Origin: Desulfovibrio legallii
Lineage (GTDB): Bacteria > Desulfobacterota > Desulfovibrionia > Desulfovibrionales > Desulfovibrionaceae
Direction: 5' to 3'
DNA: 64,000 nucleotides
NCBI RefSeq assembly: GCF_004309735.1
Contig: NZ_SIXC01000009.1
Location: 15,683-79,682 of the forward strand
The translations under genes and the position numbers were made by a program. The notes under the pieces are model-generated. The model searched no databases and was not told the origin of the DNA. It was given only the letters and a program-made list of their open reading frames with translations. Each line of letters begins with the position of its first letter. Within the stretch, counting starts at the first letter, position 1. Below, piece after piece: positions 1-7,799 of this stretch.

Positions 1-687
1 CACGGGGAAATTGGTCGGCAGGGGCGGCGCGCCGGGCGGAAATTCCGAAACCAGCAGCCCTTCGCGCTCCATAGCCGCAAACACGCCCGCATTGCACGCA
101 GGATAGCGCACGTCAATGCCCGTGCCCAGCACGCCTATGCTGCGTCCCACCCGACCGAGGGCCGCCTCGTGGGCCACGCAGTCAATGCCCTGCGCCATGC
201 CCGAAACGATGGTCACCCCGCAGGCGGAAAGGCAACGCGCCATATAGGCCGCCACAGCCTTGCCCTGGGCCGTGGCCCGACGCGACCCCACCACGGCAAA
301 GGCGGGCGCGCGCAGCAGGCTGCCGTCGCCCCGGCAGTAGAGCAGCGCGGGCGCGTCCGGAAGCTGCCGCAACAGAGACGGATAGGCGGGATCCGCCCAG
401 AGCAGGATGCGCGCCGCCAGGTTACGGGCGCTGTCCCATTCTTTCCTGGCTTCCGTCCGCCACGCGCCGGCGGCAAAGTCCCGGCCTGCGGGCCCCAGCC
501 CCGCTGCACCCCAGCGCGACCGGGCCTCCACCGCGCCGTAGGCGCTGCCAAAGGTCCGCAACAGTTTAACCAGCGACCGCGCGCCCAGCCCTTTGCTGTG
601 GCGCAGGGCCAGGGTAGCCCAGTATTCCTTGCGGGCGGCCTCGTCCATATCCCGCCAGGAACAGCCCGCGTGCGTCGTCACGGCCAT
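1..687 (-). CDS. dprA: DNA-processing protein DprA (N-terminal part, cut by window edge)
   Basis: DprA loads RecA on incoming single-stranded DNA in transformation. The 229 visible residues start at ATG 687-685 and run off the left edge. An N-terminal helical segment is followed by the Rossmann-like DprA fold: VGSRRAT (about 133-139), SGMAQGID (162-169), GTGID (188-192) and the SEFPPGAPP stretch (about 214-222), all hallmarks of the family's nucleotide-binding-like core. The gene starts 12 bp after the cpoB stop on the same strand, so the two are probably cotranscribed. The C-terminal winged-helix region lies outside the window. The identification is firm from these motifs. Confidence 0.93.
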   Translation of the reverse strand, partial: MAVTTHAGCSWRDMDEAARKEYWATLALRHSKGLGARSLVKLLRTFGSAYGAVEARSRWGAAGLGPAGRDFAAGAWRTEARKEWDSARNLAARILLWADPAYPSLLRQLPDAPALLYCRGDGSLLRAPAFAVVGSRRATAQGKAVAAYMARCLSACGVTIVSGMAQGIDCVAHEAALGRVGRSIGVLGTGIDVRYPACNAGVFAAMEREGLLVSEFPPGAPPLPTNFPV

Positions 688-699
688 GCGTCACTGCCC

Positions 700-2058
700 T
701 CAGCGGGCCAGCCCCCGCGCGCGCACCAAGCCCGCCGCCTCGGAATGCGGAAACCGCCGCAGCACCTCCCCGTAAACTTTGGCCGCGCCCTGACGGTCGC
801 CCATACGGCTCAAGCTCATGCCGGTTTTGAGCAGGGCGTCGGCATTTTTGTGGTGTCGGGGCCAACCAGCCTCCACCTTACGAAACTGTTCCAGGGCTTC
901 GGCGTAGCGGCCCTGGGCGTACAGCCCCTCCCCGATCCAGTAGACGGCGTTGGGGGCATAACGGCCCTGCGGGTAGGACTGCAAAAAAGCCTGAAAGCGT
1001 GCAATGCTCTCGGCGCTTTTGCCGGACATGGCCAGGCGCAGCGCGGCCTTGTAGGCGGCGTCTTCCCCCTGGGGCGCGGCCTGTCCGGCCGCGGCGGCAG
1101 GGGACGGTGCGGCAGGCGAAGGCGGCACGGCGGATGTCGCCGGAGCCCGCCCGGCGCGCTGGTCGTGGGCGGCCAACCGAGGACTGCCCGCCGTGGATGC
1201 GGTTTCGGCCGCGCCTTCCAGAGGCGGCAGCCCCAGACCGGCGGGTTCCGGCGGCAAGGAAAGTTCCGTGCGCGGCAGAGCGGGCACGGGTACGGCAGGG
1301 TTGCCCCCCGCACCAGCGGCCGCCCGGCTTACAGCGCCCGCGCCGACGGCGGTCGCGCCGCCCTGGACCGGGTTGCCGGCAACAGACGCCTGCGGCAGAG
1401 GTTGTGACGGCAGGCTTTCGGGCGGCAGACCAAGAACGCCCGGCGTTGTTCCGGAGTTTGCCGGGAGCGCGTCCGTCGCAGGTGCGGCGGGCCTGACGGG
1501 TGCGCGGGAAGCGGCGGCAGACGCCCCCGCGGGGGGCTGCGGCGCCGTCGTGTCCGCCTTTTGCGCGGGGAAAGGACGGGGCGGGGCGGCAGGATCAATG
1601 CGCACCCCTTGCGGCCCGGAGGCTGGCGGCGTTTTGCCGGCTGAAGCAGACGCGGACGCCGCCCCCCCGGCAGACCTGACCACAGGGACCGCTGCGGACG
1701 GCGCGGCAGGCGCGGCCGTTACCGCCGGGGAGGCCTGGGGCGTCACGGCCTGGGCAGACTGCGGGGCTGGCGGCGTTGCGGCGGCGGACAGCGACTGCGC
1801 CGACTGGGGGGGCAGGATGGGCACCACACGGTAGCCGGTTTTGCGGCCGCCCGCCGTGCGGACTTCATACACCCTGTTGTTGAGCCGGGCCGTCTGACTG
1901 TTCAGCGCGCCCACGCTCTGCTCCAGGGCTGTCAGCCGCCTGTCCATGGTCTGGAGGCGTTTTTCCTGCTCGTCCTGCGCCGCTGTACGCGCCTTTCCGG
2001 CGCAGCCGACCAAGGCAAGCAAGCCGACCAGGACCGCGGCCAAAGAAAAATATTTCAT
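700..2058 (-). CDS. cpoB: CpoB/YbgF-like periplasmic TPR lipoprotein
   Basis: This 452-residue exported protein begins MKYFSLAAVLVGLLALVGC, a signal peptide with lipobox LVGC, so it is a predicted lipoprotein. A short heptad-like coiled coil (about 25-70) is followed by about 250 residues of Pro/Ala/Ser-rich linker. Three TPR-like repeats close the protein, beginning with AAYKAALRLAMSGKSAES. That order (coiled coil, linker, C-terminal TPR) is the YbgF/CpoB architecture, which in proteobacteria links Tol-Pal function to cell-wall synthesis. The linker is much longer than in E. coli CpoB (about 260 residues). No tol or pal gene lies nearby. An in-frame extension upstream of 2058 was rejected because it precedes the signal peptide. 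Confidence 0.82.
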   Translation of the reverse strand: MKYFSLAAVLVGLLALVGCAGKARTAAQDEQEKRLQTMDRRLTALEQSVGALNSQTARLNNRVYEVRTAGGRKTGYRVVPILPPQSAQSLSAAATPPAPQSAQAVTPQASPAVTAAPAAPSAAVPVVRSAGGAASASASAGKTPPASGPQGVRIDPAAPPRPFPAQKADTTAPQPPAGASAAASRAPVRPAAPATDALPANSGTTPGVLGLPPESLPSQPLPQASVAGNPVQGGATAVGAGAVSRAAAGAGGNPAVPVPALPRTELSLPPEPAGLGLPPLEGAAETASTAGSPRLAAHDQRAGRAPATSAVPPSPAAPSPAAAAGQAAPQGEDAAYKAALRLAMSGKSAESIARFQAFLQSYPQGRYAPNAVYWIGEGLYAQGRYAEALEQFRKVEAGWPRHHKNADALLKTGMSLSRMGDRQGAAKVYGEVLRRFPHSEAAGLVRARGLAR

Positions 2059-2248
2059 ACCCGAAAGTCTCCGCAAAAAGTTGCGCCGCCCGCGTGACCA
2101 CGCCAGTACGCCCGCCAGGCGGCCCCGTATGGCGCTTCCGCGCGCCCGGCCCTTGCGGCCAGGGCAATTTTCAGGCAAAAACAGGCGTGTCCCTTTTTTT
2201 GAACATAGCGCACCAGCACTGACCAACGCAAGACCGTAAGGAGGAGGC

Positions 2249-2296
2249 ATGAGCATTTCCATCCCGGCGCGGGAACCTTCGGGCGGTGCCCGATGA
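2249..2296 (+). CDS. 15-codon leader ORF in front of the membrane protein
   Basis: A strong Shine-Dalgarno run, AAGGAGGAGG (2238-2247), sits just before an ATG that opens a 15-codon frame (MSISIPAREPSGGAR). Its TGA overlaps the ATG of the next gene (ATGA, 2293-2296). The downstream gene has no comparable ribosome-binding site, so translational coupling is plausible. The spacing from the SD run to this ATG is very short. A leader peptide is inferred from layout only; no function is known. Confidence 0.45.
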   Translation: MSISIPAREPSGGAR

Positions 2297-3297
2297 ACGT
2301 CTTTCAGGACATTCTGGCGGCGGGCGAAGTCTGGATGCAGGCCCTGCGCCAATTGCTGGCGGGGCATCCCCTGGTGCAGTCCGGCCTGGATGCCGTTGCC
2401 CTGGCGGCGGCCCTGACGGCCCTGGCGGCCTTTGCGGGCCTGGGTGTGATTTCCGGCACGGCGCGCCTGCTGGCGGTTACGCGGCGGCGCGCGTCCTATG
2501 AAAAATGCGCCCGGCAGCTGGCCCTGCTGGCCCTGGCGCTGGGCTGGCCCCTGCTGGTGGGCGGCCGCATCTGGCTTTTTTTTGCCCACGATTCCTACAC
2601 GCCCGACTCCCTGCCCGCCTTTATGGCGGAAATGGCCTGGATTCTGCTGGGGCTGTCCGTACTGGTAAGCAGCCTCTACTTCTCGCTCTGGAAGTTTCTG
2701 CCCAAGCTGCCCGTGCTCCACGCGGCCCTGGGCATTATCAGCGGTCTGCAGGGTTGGTTCGCCCTGGCAGCCACCCTGGCGGCCGCACGCCTGCAGGCGG
2801 CTTTTGTGCGGCCCGACGCGGCCAGCCTTACCCTGGGCGATATTTTTCTGCCGGGCTGGTTCTCCCCCTTCTGGTGCGCCTTGTATGCCAGCCTGCCCCT
2901 GATCCTGGGCCTGGCCGGCGGGGCGGGCGCGCTTTGGCTCGCCCTGCGCCGCCGGCGCGATGACTTTGGCCGGGACCACTACAATGTCATGATCCCCTGG
3001 TGCGCCGTGTGGGCCCGCCACGCCTGGGCGCTGTTCTGGCTTTTCCTGCTTTTTGCCGCCGGACTGACCATACAGGCGCACCGGCAGACCGGGGCCTTCA
3101 CCACCCTGGACGCCCTGTGGGAAAGCGGCCGTCTGCTGCTCTGGCTCGCGCCCGCGGCGCTCTGGACCGTGGTCAGCCGCAGCGCCGCGCCCCTGCGCCA
3201 CAAGCCCACGCTGATCCTGGCCCTGCTGCTGGCCATGACCTGCCTGCCCTTCTACTTTTTTACGGGCATCACCGCCATCACTCTGGTCCGGCCCTGA
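2293..3297 (+). CDS. Polytopic inner-membrane protein of unknown function
   Basis: The 334-residue product is strongly hydrophobic, with about eight predicted membrane spans separated by short basic loops such as RRRAS and RRRRDD. No catalytic or transport motif was recognised. It is divergent from cpoB; the 190-bp gap between them must hold both promoters. The start overlaps the end of a 15-codon leader ORF. The next transcription unit begins with its own promoter and riboswitch, so this gene is probably monocistronic. It is a real gene judging by its strong GC3 bias and membrane topology, but I do not recognise the family. Confidence 0.75.
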   Translation: MNVFQDILAAGEVWMQALRQLLAGHPLVQSGLDAVALAAALTALAAFAGLGVISGTARLLAVTRRRASYEKCARQLALLALALGWPLLVGGRIWLFFAHDSYTPDSLPAFMAEMAWILLGLSVLVSSLYFSLWKFLPKLPVLHAALGIISGLQGWFALAATLAAARLQAAFVRPDAASLTLGDIFLPGWFSPFWCALYASLPLILGLAGGAGALWLALRRRRDDFGRDHYNVMIPWCAVWARHAWALFWLFLLFAAGLTIQAHRQTGAFTTLDALWESGRLLLWLAPAALWTVVSRSAAPLRHKPTLILALLLAMTCLPFYFFTGITAITLVRP

Positions 3298-3352
3298 TCC
3301 GGAAACGTCGGGCCCCCGGCCGAAGGGATAGGGAAGCGCCGCGCCCACGGCA

Positions 3353-3381
3353 TTGACAGCCCCCTGCCCCGCGCCTACAGT
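3353..3381 (+). promoter_or_regulatory. Sigma70-type promoter of the corrinoid uptake operon
   Basis: A perfect -35 TTGACA (3353-3358), a 17-bp spacer and a -10-like TACAGT (3376-3381) place a start site near 3388, immediately before the riboswitch P1 stem. Spacing and position fit a housekeeping promoter. Confidence 0.65.
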
Positions 3382-3389
3382 GACCACGG

Positions 3390-3543
3390 TTACGGTAGCC
3401 GGGTTTTGCCCGGCTTGAAAAGGGAATCCCGTGCAAAACGGGAGCGGACCCGCCGCCGTAAGGCCCGTATACCGCGCTTCTTCATGTGCCACTGGCAACG
3501 GGAAGGCCGAAGCGCGGGGGCCAAGCCGGAAGACCTGCCGTAG
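3390..3543 (+). promoter_or_regulatory. Cobalamin riboswitch (upstream of btuCDF-cbiL)
   Basis: The region carries the conserved cobalamin aptamer blocks in order: GGGAATCCCGTG, GAGCGGACCCGCCGCCGTAA, the B12-box core GCCACTGG, GGGAAGGCCG, and AAGCCGGAAGACCTGCC. A P1 helix can form between TACGG (3391-3395) and CCGTA (3538-3542). It lies between a promoter and a terminator and precedes corrinoid transport genes, the standard context for B12 repression. Confidence 0.95.
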
Positions 3544-3630
3544 CCCGGACCGTGCCGTACGTCACGGCCCGGTGGGCGGCGCAGGCCGCCGCGGCAACGG
3601 GTTTTTGCCGGCAGGAAAGAGGAAATACGG

Positions 3631-3673
3631 GCCTCTTCCCTCTGCGTGCGCGCGGACGGAAGAGGCTTTTTTT
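3631..3673 (+). terminator. Riboswitch-linked intrinsic terminator
   Basis: A 9-bp perfect stem, GCCTCTTCC (3631-3639) with GGAAGAGGC (3658-3666), is followed by seven T residues. It sits about 90 nt after the aptamer and before the first structural gene, so it is the likely expression platform. The 3' arm (GGAAGAGG) is also the only Shine-Dalgarno-like sequence for the ATG at 3674. Confidence 0.85.
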
Positions 3674-3709
3674 ATGACCGCACGGGCGGCCTTCAGAGCA
3701 GCGCCATGA
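3674..3709 (+). CDS. 11-codon leader ORF after the riboswitch terminator
   Basis: ATG 3674 opens MTARAAFRAAP, whose TGA overlaps the btuC start (ATGA, 3706-3709). Its ribosome-binding site would be the GGAAGAGG in the 3' arm of the terminator hairpin, with 8-9 nt spacing. The first 12 bases (ATGACCGCACGG) are repeated exactly at the btuC start, so it looks like a duplicated start region. Translation is not proven. Confidence 0.4.
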   Translation: MTARAAFRAAP

Positions 3710-4773
3710 CCGCACGGCACACATCCTCCGTACCTTCCGCCAAACACCGCCTCCGCTGGACGGCCTTTGCCCTCCTGACGGGCCTCTGGCTTTGTTCCCT
3801 GCCCTTGGCCTGCCTGCCGGGGCCCGCCCCCTATGCGGCGCGGGAAGTGCTGTCCGCCTTGGCGGGCGCGCTGGGGCTCGGCCCCTTGCCCCCCGACAGC
3901 GCCCTCAACCTGGTGGTGGGCGACATCCGCCTGGCGCGGGTGGTGCTGGCAGCCCTCTGCGGCGGGGCTCTGGCTGTGGCCGGCGTGGCCCTGCAGGGAG
4001 TGTTGCGCAATCCCCTGGCCGACCCCTTTACCCTGGGGGTTTCCGCCGGGGCGGCCTTCGGGGCCAGCCTGGCCATCGCCCTGGGCGGCCGACTGACGGA
4101 TTTTTTCCCCGCCCTGGGGCCACACCCGGCGGCCCTGGTGGCTCCGGCGGCCTTGGCCGGCGCGCTTCTGGCCCTGGCCGGAGCGCTCTGGCTGGGACGT
4201 GGACGCGGGGGCTGGCGCAAAGAAAGCGTAGTGCTGGCGGGCATTGCCGTGGCCGCCTTTCTGGGCGCGCTGGTGGCCCTGGTCAAGGCCCTTAATGAGG
4301 AATCCGTCACCAGCATCGTCTTCTGGATTATGGGTTCCCTGCAAGGTCGGGGCTGGGACAGCCTGCCCTTGCTGCTCGCCACCCTGCTGCCGGGCCTGCT
4401 GGCCGTCGGCCTGGGCTGGAGGGCGCTGGACGTGCTGGCGCTCGGCGACGAGCAGGCCGCGCAGCTGGGTCTGGCCGTGGCCCGCGCGCGCTTCTGGCTT
4501 TTGGCCGGAGCCAGCTGCATGACGGCGGGCTGCGTGGCCGTGGCCGGAGTTATCGGTTTTGTGGGCCTGGTGGTGCCGCATGTGCTGCGGCTTTTGCTGG
4601 GCGGCGGGCACGGCCCGCTGCTGGTCGGAGCCTTTCTGGGCGGCGGCGTGCTGCTGGTCTGGGCCGACGTGCTGGCCCGCTGCGTGCTGGACGGCGGGCA
4701 GGAACTGCCCGTGGGCGTGGTCACGGCCCTGCTGGGCGGGCCCTTTTTCGCCCTGCTGGTGCGGGGGCGCTGA
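3706..4773 (+). CDS. btuC: BtuC/FecCD-type corrinoid ABC permease
   Basis: The 355-residue protein is an inner-membrane permease of the FecCD family, with about ten hydrophobic spans. Family features include the GVALQGVLRNPLADPFTLGV segment (about 89-108), typical of BtuC and FhuB proteins, and the C-terminal GFVGLVVPHVLRLLLG block that contacts the ATPase. ATG 3706 was chosen over an upstream GTG frame that begins inside the terminator stem. It lies under a cobalamin riboswitch and overlaps the ATPase gene by one base (TGATG), which supports a corrinoid rather than siderophore substrate. Length matches the family (330-360). Confidence 0.9.
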   Translation: MTARHTSSVPSAKHRLRWTAFALLTGLWLCSLPLACLPGPAPYAAREVLSALAGALGLGPLPPDSALNLVVGDIRLARVVLAALCGGALAVAGVALQGVLRNPLADPFTLGVSAGAAFGASLAIALGGRLTDFFPALGPHPAALVAPAALAGALLALAGALWLGRGRGGWRKESVVLAGIAVAAFLGALVALVKALNEESVTSIVFWIMGSLQGRGWDSLPLLLATLLPGLLAVGLGWRALDVLALGDEQAAQLGLAVARARFWLLAGASCMTAGCVAVAGVIGFVGLVVPHVLRLLLGGGHGPLLVGAFLGGGVLLVWADVLARCVLDGGQELPVGVVTALLGGPFFALLVRGR

Positions 4774-5795
4774 TGTACGGCCCCACTGCCCCCGCGCGGG
4801 ACGCCGCCGGAGACGCCCTGCGCCGTGACGCCCAGGACGCCCCCCTGCTGGCCGTGACGGATCTTGTGGCGGGCTACGGCCGCCGTCCTGTGCTGCAGGG
4901 CCTGACCTTTTGCCTGCGGGCCGGAGAATGCGCGGCCCTGCTGGGTCCCAACGGCAGCGGCAAGACCACGCTGCTGCGCGCGCTTTCAGGCGTGCTGGCC
5001 CCCTGGAGCGGGGAGGTGCGTCTGGCCGACCGGCCCCTGGCAAGCCTGCGGCCCCGGGAACGGGCCCGGCGGGTGGCCGTGGTGCCGCAGCGCGGCCCTT
5101 GCCCGGAGGATCTGACGGCACGGGAAATGGTCCTCCTGGGGCGCTACGCCCATCTTTCCCCCTGGGGCTGGTATGGCCCCGGGGACCACAGGGCTGCGGA
5201 CTGCGCCCTGGCCGCCACGGACACGACAGGGCTGGCCCACCGCCGGCTGCATGAGCTTTCTGGCGGCGAACTGCAAAGGGTGCTGTTGGCCAGAGCCCTG
5301 GCGCAGGAAAGCCCTCTGCTGCTGCTGGACGAGCTGGCCGCCGGTCTGGACCTGGCCCGCATGACCGGACTGTTTGACTTGCTGGAACGCCGCCGCGCCG
5401 CCGGAGCCTGCGTGCTCATGGCCGTGCACGACTGCAACCTGGCCGCCCTGTACGCCACGCGGCTGCTGGGCCTGCGGGAAGGCCGCCTAGCCTTTGACGG
5501 CCCCGTGCGGCAGGTTTTTACCGAGGAGAACCTCAGTGCGCTGTACCAAACGCCCGTTACCGTGCTGCCCCACCCCCTGTGGGGCCTGCCCCAGGCCCTG
5601 TCCGCCCGCGCACGCGGGCCGTGGGCCGCGCCCCACGCCGCCGCCCCTGCTGCGGCCGCATCTGTTGACACTGCTCCTGCCGGCAGCGCTGCTGACGCTT
5701 CTGCTCTGCGCTCCCACCGGCCCGGCCCTGGCGGCGGACGCGACCCCCACGCCACAAACGTCCCCGGCAACAACACCCGCTTCGCCAAAAACTGA
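4773..5795 (+). CDS. btuD: BtuD/FecE-type corrinoid ABC transporter ATPase
   Basis: This ATPase energises the BtuC permease. Walker A GPNGSGKTT (about 58-66), signature LSGGELQR, Walker B LLLLDELAAGLD and the switch histidine in MAVHDCNLAAL are present. Typical family members end at about 255-275 residues. Here the frame stays open to 340, and the last 70 residues (Ala/Pro/Ser-rich, ending NTRFAKN) lie over the signal peptide of the next gene in another frame. The tail is therefore suspect: either a natural long overlap or the result of an indel that removed the original stop. Confidence 0.88.
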   Translation: MYGPTAPARDAAGDALRRDAQDAPLLAVTDLVAGYGRRPVLQGLTFCLRAGECAALLGPNGSGKTTLLRALSGVLAPWSGEVRLADRPLASLRPRERARRVAVVPQRGPCPEDLTAREMVLLGRYAHLSPWGWYGPGDHRAADCALAATDTTGLAHRRLHELSGGELQRVLLARALAQESPLLLLDELAAGLDLARMTGLFDLLERRRAAGACVLMAVHDCNLAALYATRLLGLREGRLAFDGPVRQVFTEENLSALYQTPVTVLPHPLWGLPQALSARARGPWAAPHAAAPAAAASVDTAPAGSAADASALRSHRPGPGGGRDPHATNVPGNNTRFAKN

Positions 5796-6636
5796 AGTCG
5801 GCACAACGGCCGCCGCGCCCATTGAGATTACGGACCACACGGGCCATGTGCTGCGCCTGGAGCATCCGGCCCGGCGCATCATCGCCCTGTACGGGGCGTA
5901 CAACGAACTGCTGCTGGCCCTGGGCGCGGGCGACCGCATTGTGGCCCGCACCGCGGCCGACGCCGCCCTGCCGGAGCTGGCGGCCCTGCCGGCCATCGGC
6001 ACACACATGCGCCCCAATGCCGAACTTGTTCTGACGCAGAAGCCGGATCTGGTGCTGCAGATGTCCGGGCGGGAAGAGGCGCAGGTCTTTACGGAAAACC
6101 TCCGCAGCCTGGGCCTGCCCGTGCTTACCTTTCAGATGGATTCCTTTGCAGACATGCTTGCGGTGACGCAGGCCCTGGGCCGCCTTACGGGCCTGGAAGA
6201 CCGGGCCGCCGCCCTGGTGCGCGGCTGGCGGGCGCGGCTGGAGGCCTTGCGCCGGTCCACGGCCGGGCGTGCGCCGCTGCGGGTGTTCTACGAGGTGCGC
6301 TATCCCAACCTGCTGGGCGCGGGGCAAAAGGGCATTACCAACGAAATCATCGCCTGCGCGGGAGGCGAAAACGTCCTGCACGAGGCCAAAAAACTGGTCC
6401 GCTGCAATGAAGAAACCCTCATCGCGGCAGATCCGGACGTCTATCTTGTACAGCGCGGCCCCATGAATCCGGACCCGGAACCTCCGGCTCGTCGACCGCA
6501 CTTCGCGGGCCTGCGCGCCGTGCGTGAAGGCCGGGTGCTGCTGGTGGACGAAGCCCGCTACGCCAGGCCCGGCCCCCGCGCCGTGGACGCGGCGGAAGAA
6601 CTGGCGCACTGGCTGCACGCCGCCCCCCGGCCCTGA
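5665..6636 (+). CDS. btuF: BtuF-like corrinoid-binding periplasmic protein (start uncertain)
   Basis: The mature part is a helical-backbone substrate-binding protein: ITDHTGHVLRLEHPARRIIA, then NELLLALGAGDRIVART, PNAELVLTQKPDLVLQ and the C-terminal GLRAVREGRVLLVDEARYA block. A signal peptide with core LTLLLPAALLTLLLCAPTG ends in PALA before the mature chain. No ATG or GTG lies in frame near it. The nearest legal start is TTG 5665; the frame is open back to TTG 5494, but that stretch is the shadow of the ATPase gene. CTG 5647 would add a basic n-region. The product delivers corrinoid to the BtuCD pair. Confidence 0.8.
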   Translation: MTLLLPAALLTLLLCAPTGPALAADATPTPQTSPATTPASPKTEVGTTAAAPIEITDHTGHVLRLEHPARRIIALYGAYNELLLALGAGDRIVARTAADAALPELAALPAIGTHMRPNAELVLTQKPDLVLQMSGREEAQVFTENLRSLGLPVLTFQMDSFADMLAVTQALGRLTGLEDRAAALVRGWRARLEALRRSTAGRAPLRVFYEVRYPNLLGAGQKGITNEIIACAGGENVLHEAKKLVRCNEETLIAADPDVYLVQRGPMNPDPEPPARRPHFAGLRAVREGRVLLVDEARYARPGPRAVDAAEELAHWLHAAPRP

Positions 6637-6674
6637 AGGCCGCAACATTTCTACCATACATGACGGAATATTAC

Positions 6675-7391
6675 ATGACCGGAACCCTTTACGGCCTGGG
6701 CGTGGGCCCCGGCGCACCGGATTTGCTAACCCTGCGGGCCGTTAACGTGCTGCGCAACGTGGACGTTATTCTGGCCGCGGCCTCGCCGCGCAACGACTAT
6801 TCCGCCGCGCTGGAAACCGCCCGCCCCCATCTGCGGCCCGACGTGCGCCTGCTGCGGCTGGAATTTCCCATGACCCGCGACGCGGCCGCGTTGCGCACAG
6901 CCTGGGAAACCGCCGCCCGCACCACCAGAGACGTGCTGGAAAGCGGCGCGGACGCGGCCTTTCTGACCATCGGCGACCCCCTGGTTTACAGCACTTTCGG
7001 CTATCTGCTGCGCACCCTGCGGACGCTGGCCCCGCACCTGCCCGTGGAGATTGTGCCCGGCGTCACCTCCATCCAGGCCGCCGCCGCCCGCGCGCAAGTG
7101 GTGCTCTGCGAAAATGGCGAAACCCTGCGCCTCATCCCCGGCATCAACCGCCAGGACGACCTGACGGCGGCCCTCAAGGACGCGGACACGGCGGTGATCC
7201 TCAAGGCCTACCGCAACCTGCCAGCCATCCGCGAGGCCCTGCGCCGCACAGGCCGCCTGAAGGACTGTGTGCTGGCCAGCCTGGTGGAACGGCCGGGCGA
7301 ACACATCCGCACCGGCCTGCCGGAAAATGACGCCACCCCGCCCTACATGTCCCTGATCCTGAGCCGCAAACCCACGGATGCAGAGGGCTGA
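6675..7391 (+). CDS. cbiL: Precorrin-2 C20-methyltransferase CbiL/CobI
   Basis: This SAM-dependent tetrapyrrole methylase of the corrin ring pathway has 238 residues. Motifs are GLGVGPGAPDLLTLRA at the N-terminus (the SAM-site glycine loop), FLTIGDPLVYSTFGYLL, the EIVPGVTSIQAAAA segment and CENGETLRLIPG, all characteristic of the C20 methylase branch. ATG 6675 is preferred to ATG 6660 because it has an SD-like ACGGA and begins at MTGTLYGLGVGPG. It lies 38 bp after btuF in the riboswitch operon, so uptake and synthesis of the cofactor are repressed together. Other cbi genes are not in the window. Confidence 0.9.
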   Translation: MTGTLYGLGVGPGAPDLLTLRAVNVLRNVDVILAAASPRNDYSAALETARPHLRPDVRLLRLEFPMTRDAAALRTAWETAARTTRDVLESGADAAFLTIGDPLVYSTFGYLLRTLRTLAPHLPVEIVPGVTSIQAAAARAQVVLCENGETLRLIPGINRQDDLTAALKDADTAVILKAYRNLPAIREALRRTGRLKDCVLASLVERPGEHIRTGLPENDATPPYMSLILSRKPTDAEG

Positions 7392-7415
7392 TGGCCCGGA
7401 GCAGCGCCCCGACTT

Positions 7416-7542
7416 TAGAGCAGTTAGCGAATGAAATGAGCTAACTGCTCTGCAAGGATTTTCTTGAAAATCCTTGCCACGAAATGCGAGAAGGCAGGTT
7501 TTTGCCTGCCGTAAGCGAGCATTTCAAGTGTTAAATGCTCTA
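7416..7542 (+). repeat. R1 repeat, copy 1 (127 bp)
   Basis: First of five copies of a 127-bp element. In this orientation it contains an 11-bp stem (GAGCAGTTAGC with GCTAACTGCTC), a 12-bp stem (GCAAGGATTTTC with GAAAATCCTTGC), a GGCAGG/CCTGCC stem and a terminal stem (GAGCATTT with AAATGCTC). Ends are TAGAGCA and TGCTCTA. It begins 25 bp after the cbiL stop. Confidence 0.9.
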
Positions 7543-7588
7543 AAGCGCTGCGGAACAGCGTCGGCAAGGGCGCAGCCTGAGGCATTAC

Positions 7589-7686
7589 GGCCAGGGCATG
7601 CAACTTTGCAATGCCCTGGCCGTTGTGCAAACAGCCGCCCGCCGTGGAGGCCAAGCGCAGGTTATTTGCACGGGTAAGCGCCGGAA
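7589..7686 (-). repeat. R2 repeat, copy B, next to R1 copy 1
   Basis: Read on the minus strand it runs TTCCGGCGCTTACCCG, GCAAATAA, GGCCTCCACGGCGG and ends in GCCAGGGC, matching 29462-29537 and in part 49524-49580. Its outer end is an 11-bp perfect inverted repeat (GGCCAGGGCAT, 7589-7599, with ATGCCCTGGCC, 7611-7621). Confidence 0.7.
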
Positions 7687-7747
7687 CAGGCAGGTCGTAA
7701 ACGTTGAAGATGCAGAGCCGCAAAAGTACGTTGCTCAGGGGGTAGGG

Positions 7748-7799
7748 ACGCGATCTGCGCGCAGCCCTGCCCCCTGCGCGGGCGACGCAAGGCGCTGCC
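7748..7799 (+). repeat. Direct repeat flanking the restriction operon, left copy
   Basis: The core GCAGCCCTGCCCC, followed by TGCGCGGGCG and GCGCTGCC, recurs with mismatches and a small gap in the same orientation at 14562-14610. The two copies lie just outside the two ends of hsdM-fic-hsdS-hsdR. Confidence 0.55.

Noticed and set aside
700-3498. One 932-codon minus-strand frame joining cpoB to upstream sequence
   Set aside because: The portion beyond 2058 precedes a clean lipoprotein signal peptide and lies over a plus-strand membrane-protein gene; it is not coding.
7416-7542. CRISPR array
   Set aside because: R1 copies are dispersed over 42 kb rather than spaced by short unique spacers, and no cas gene was seen.
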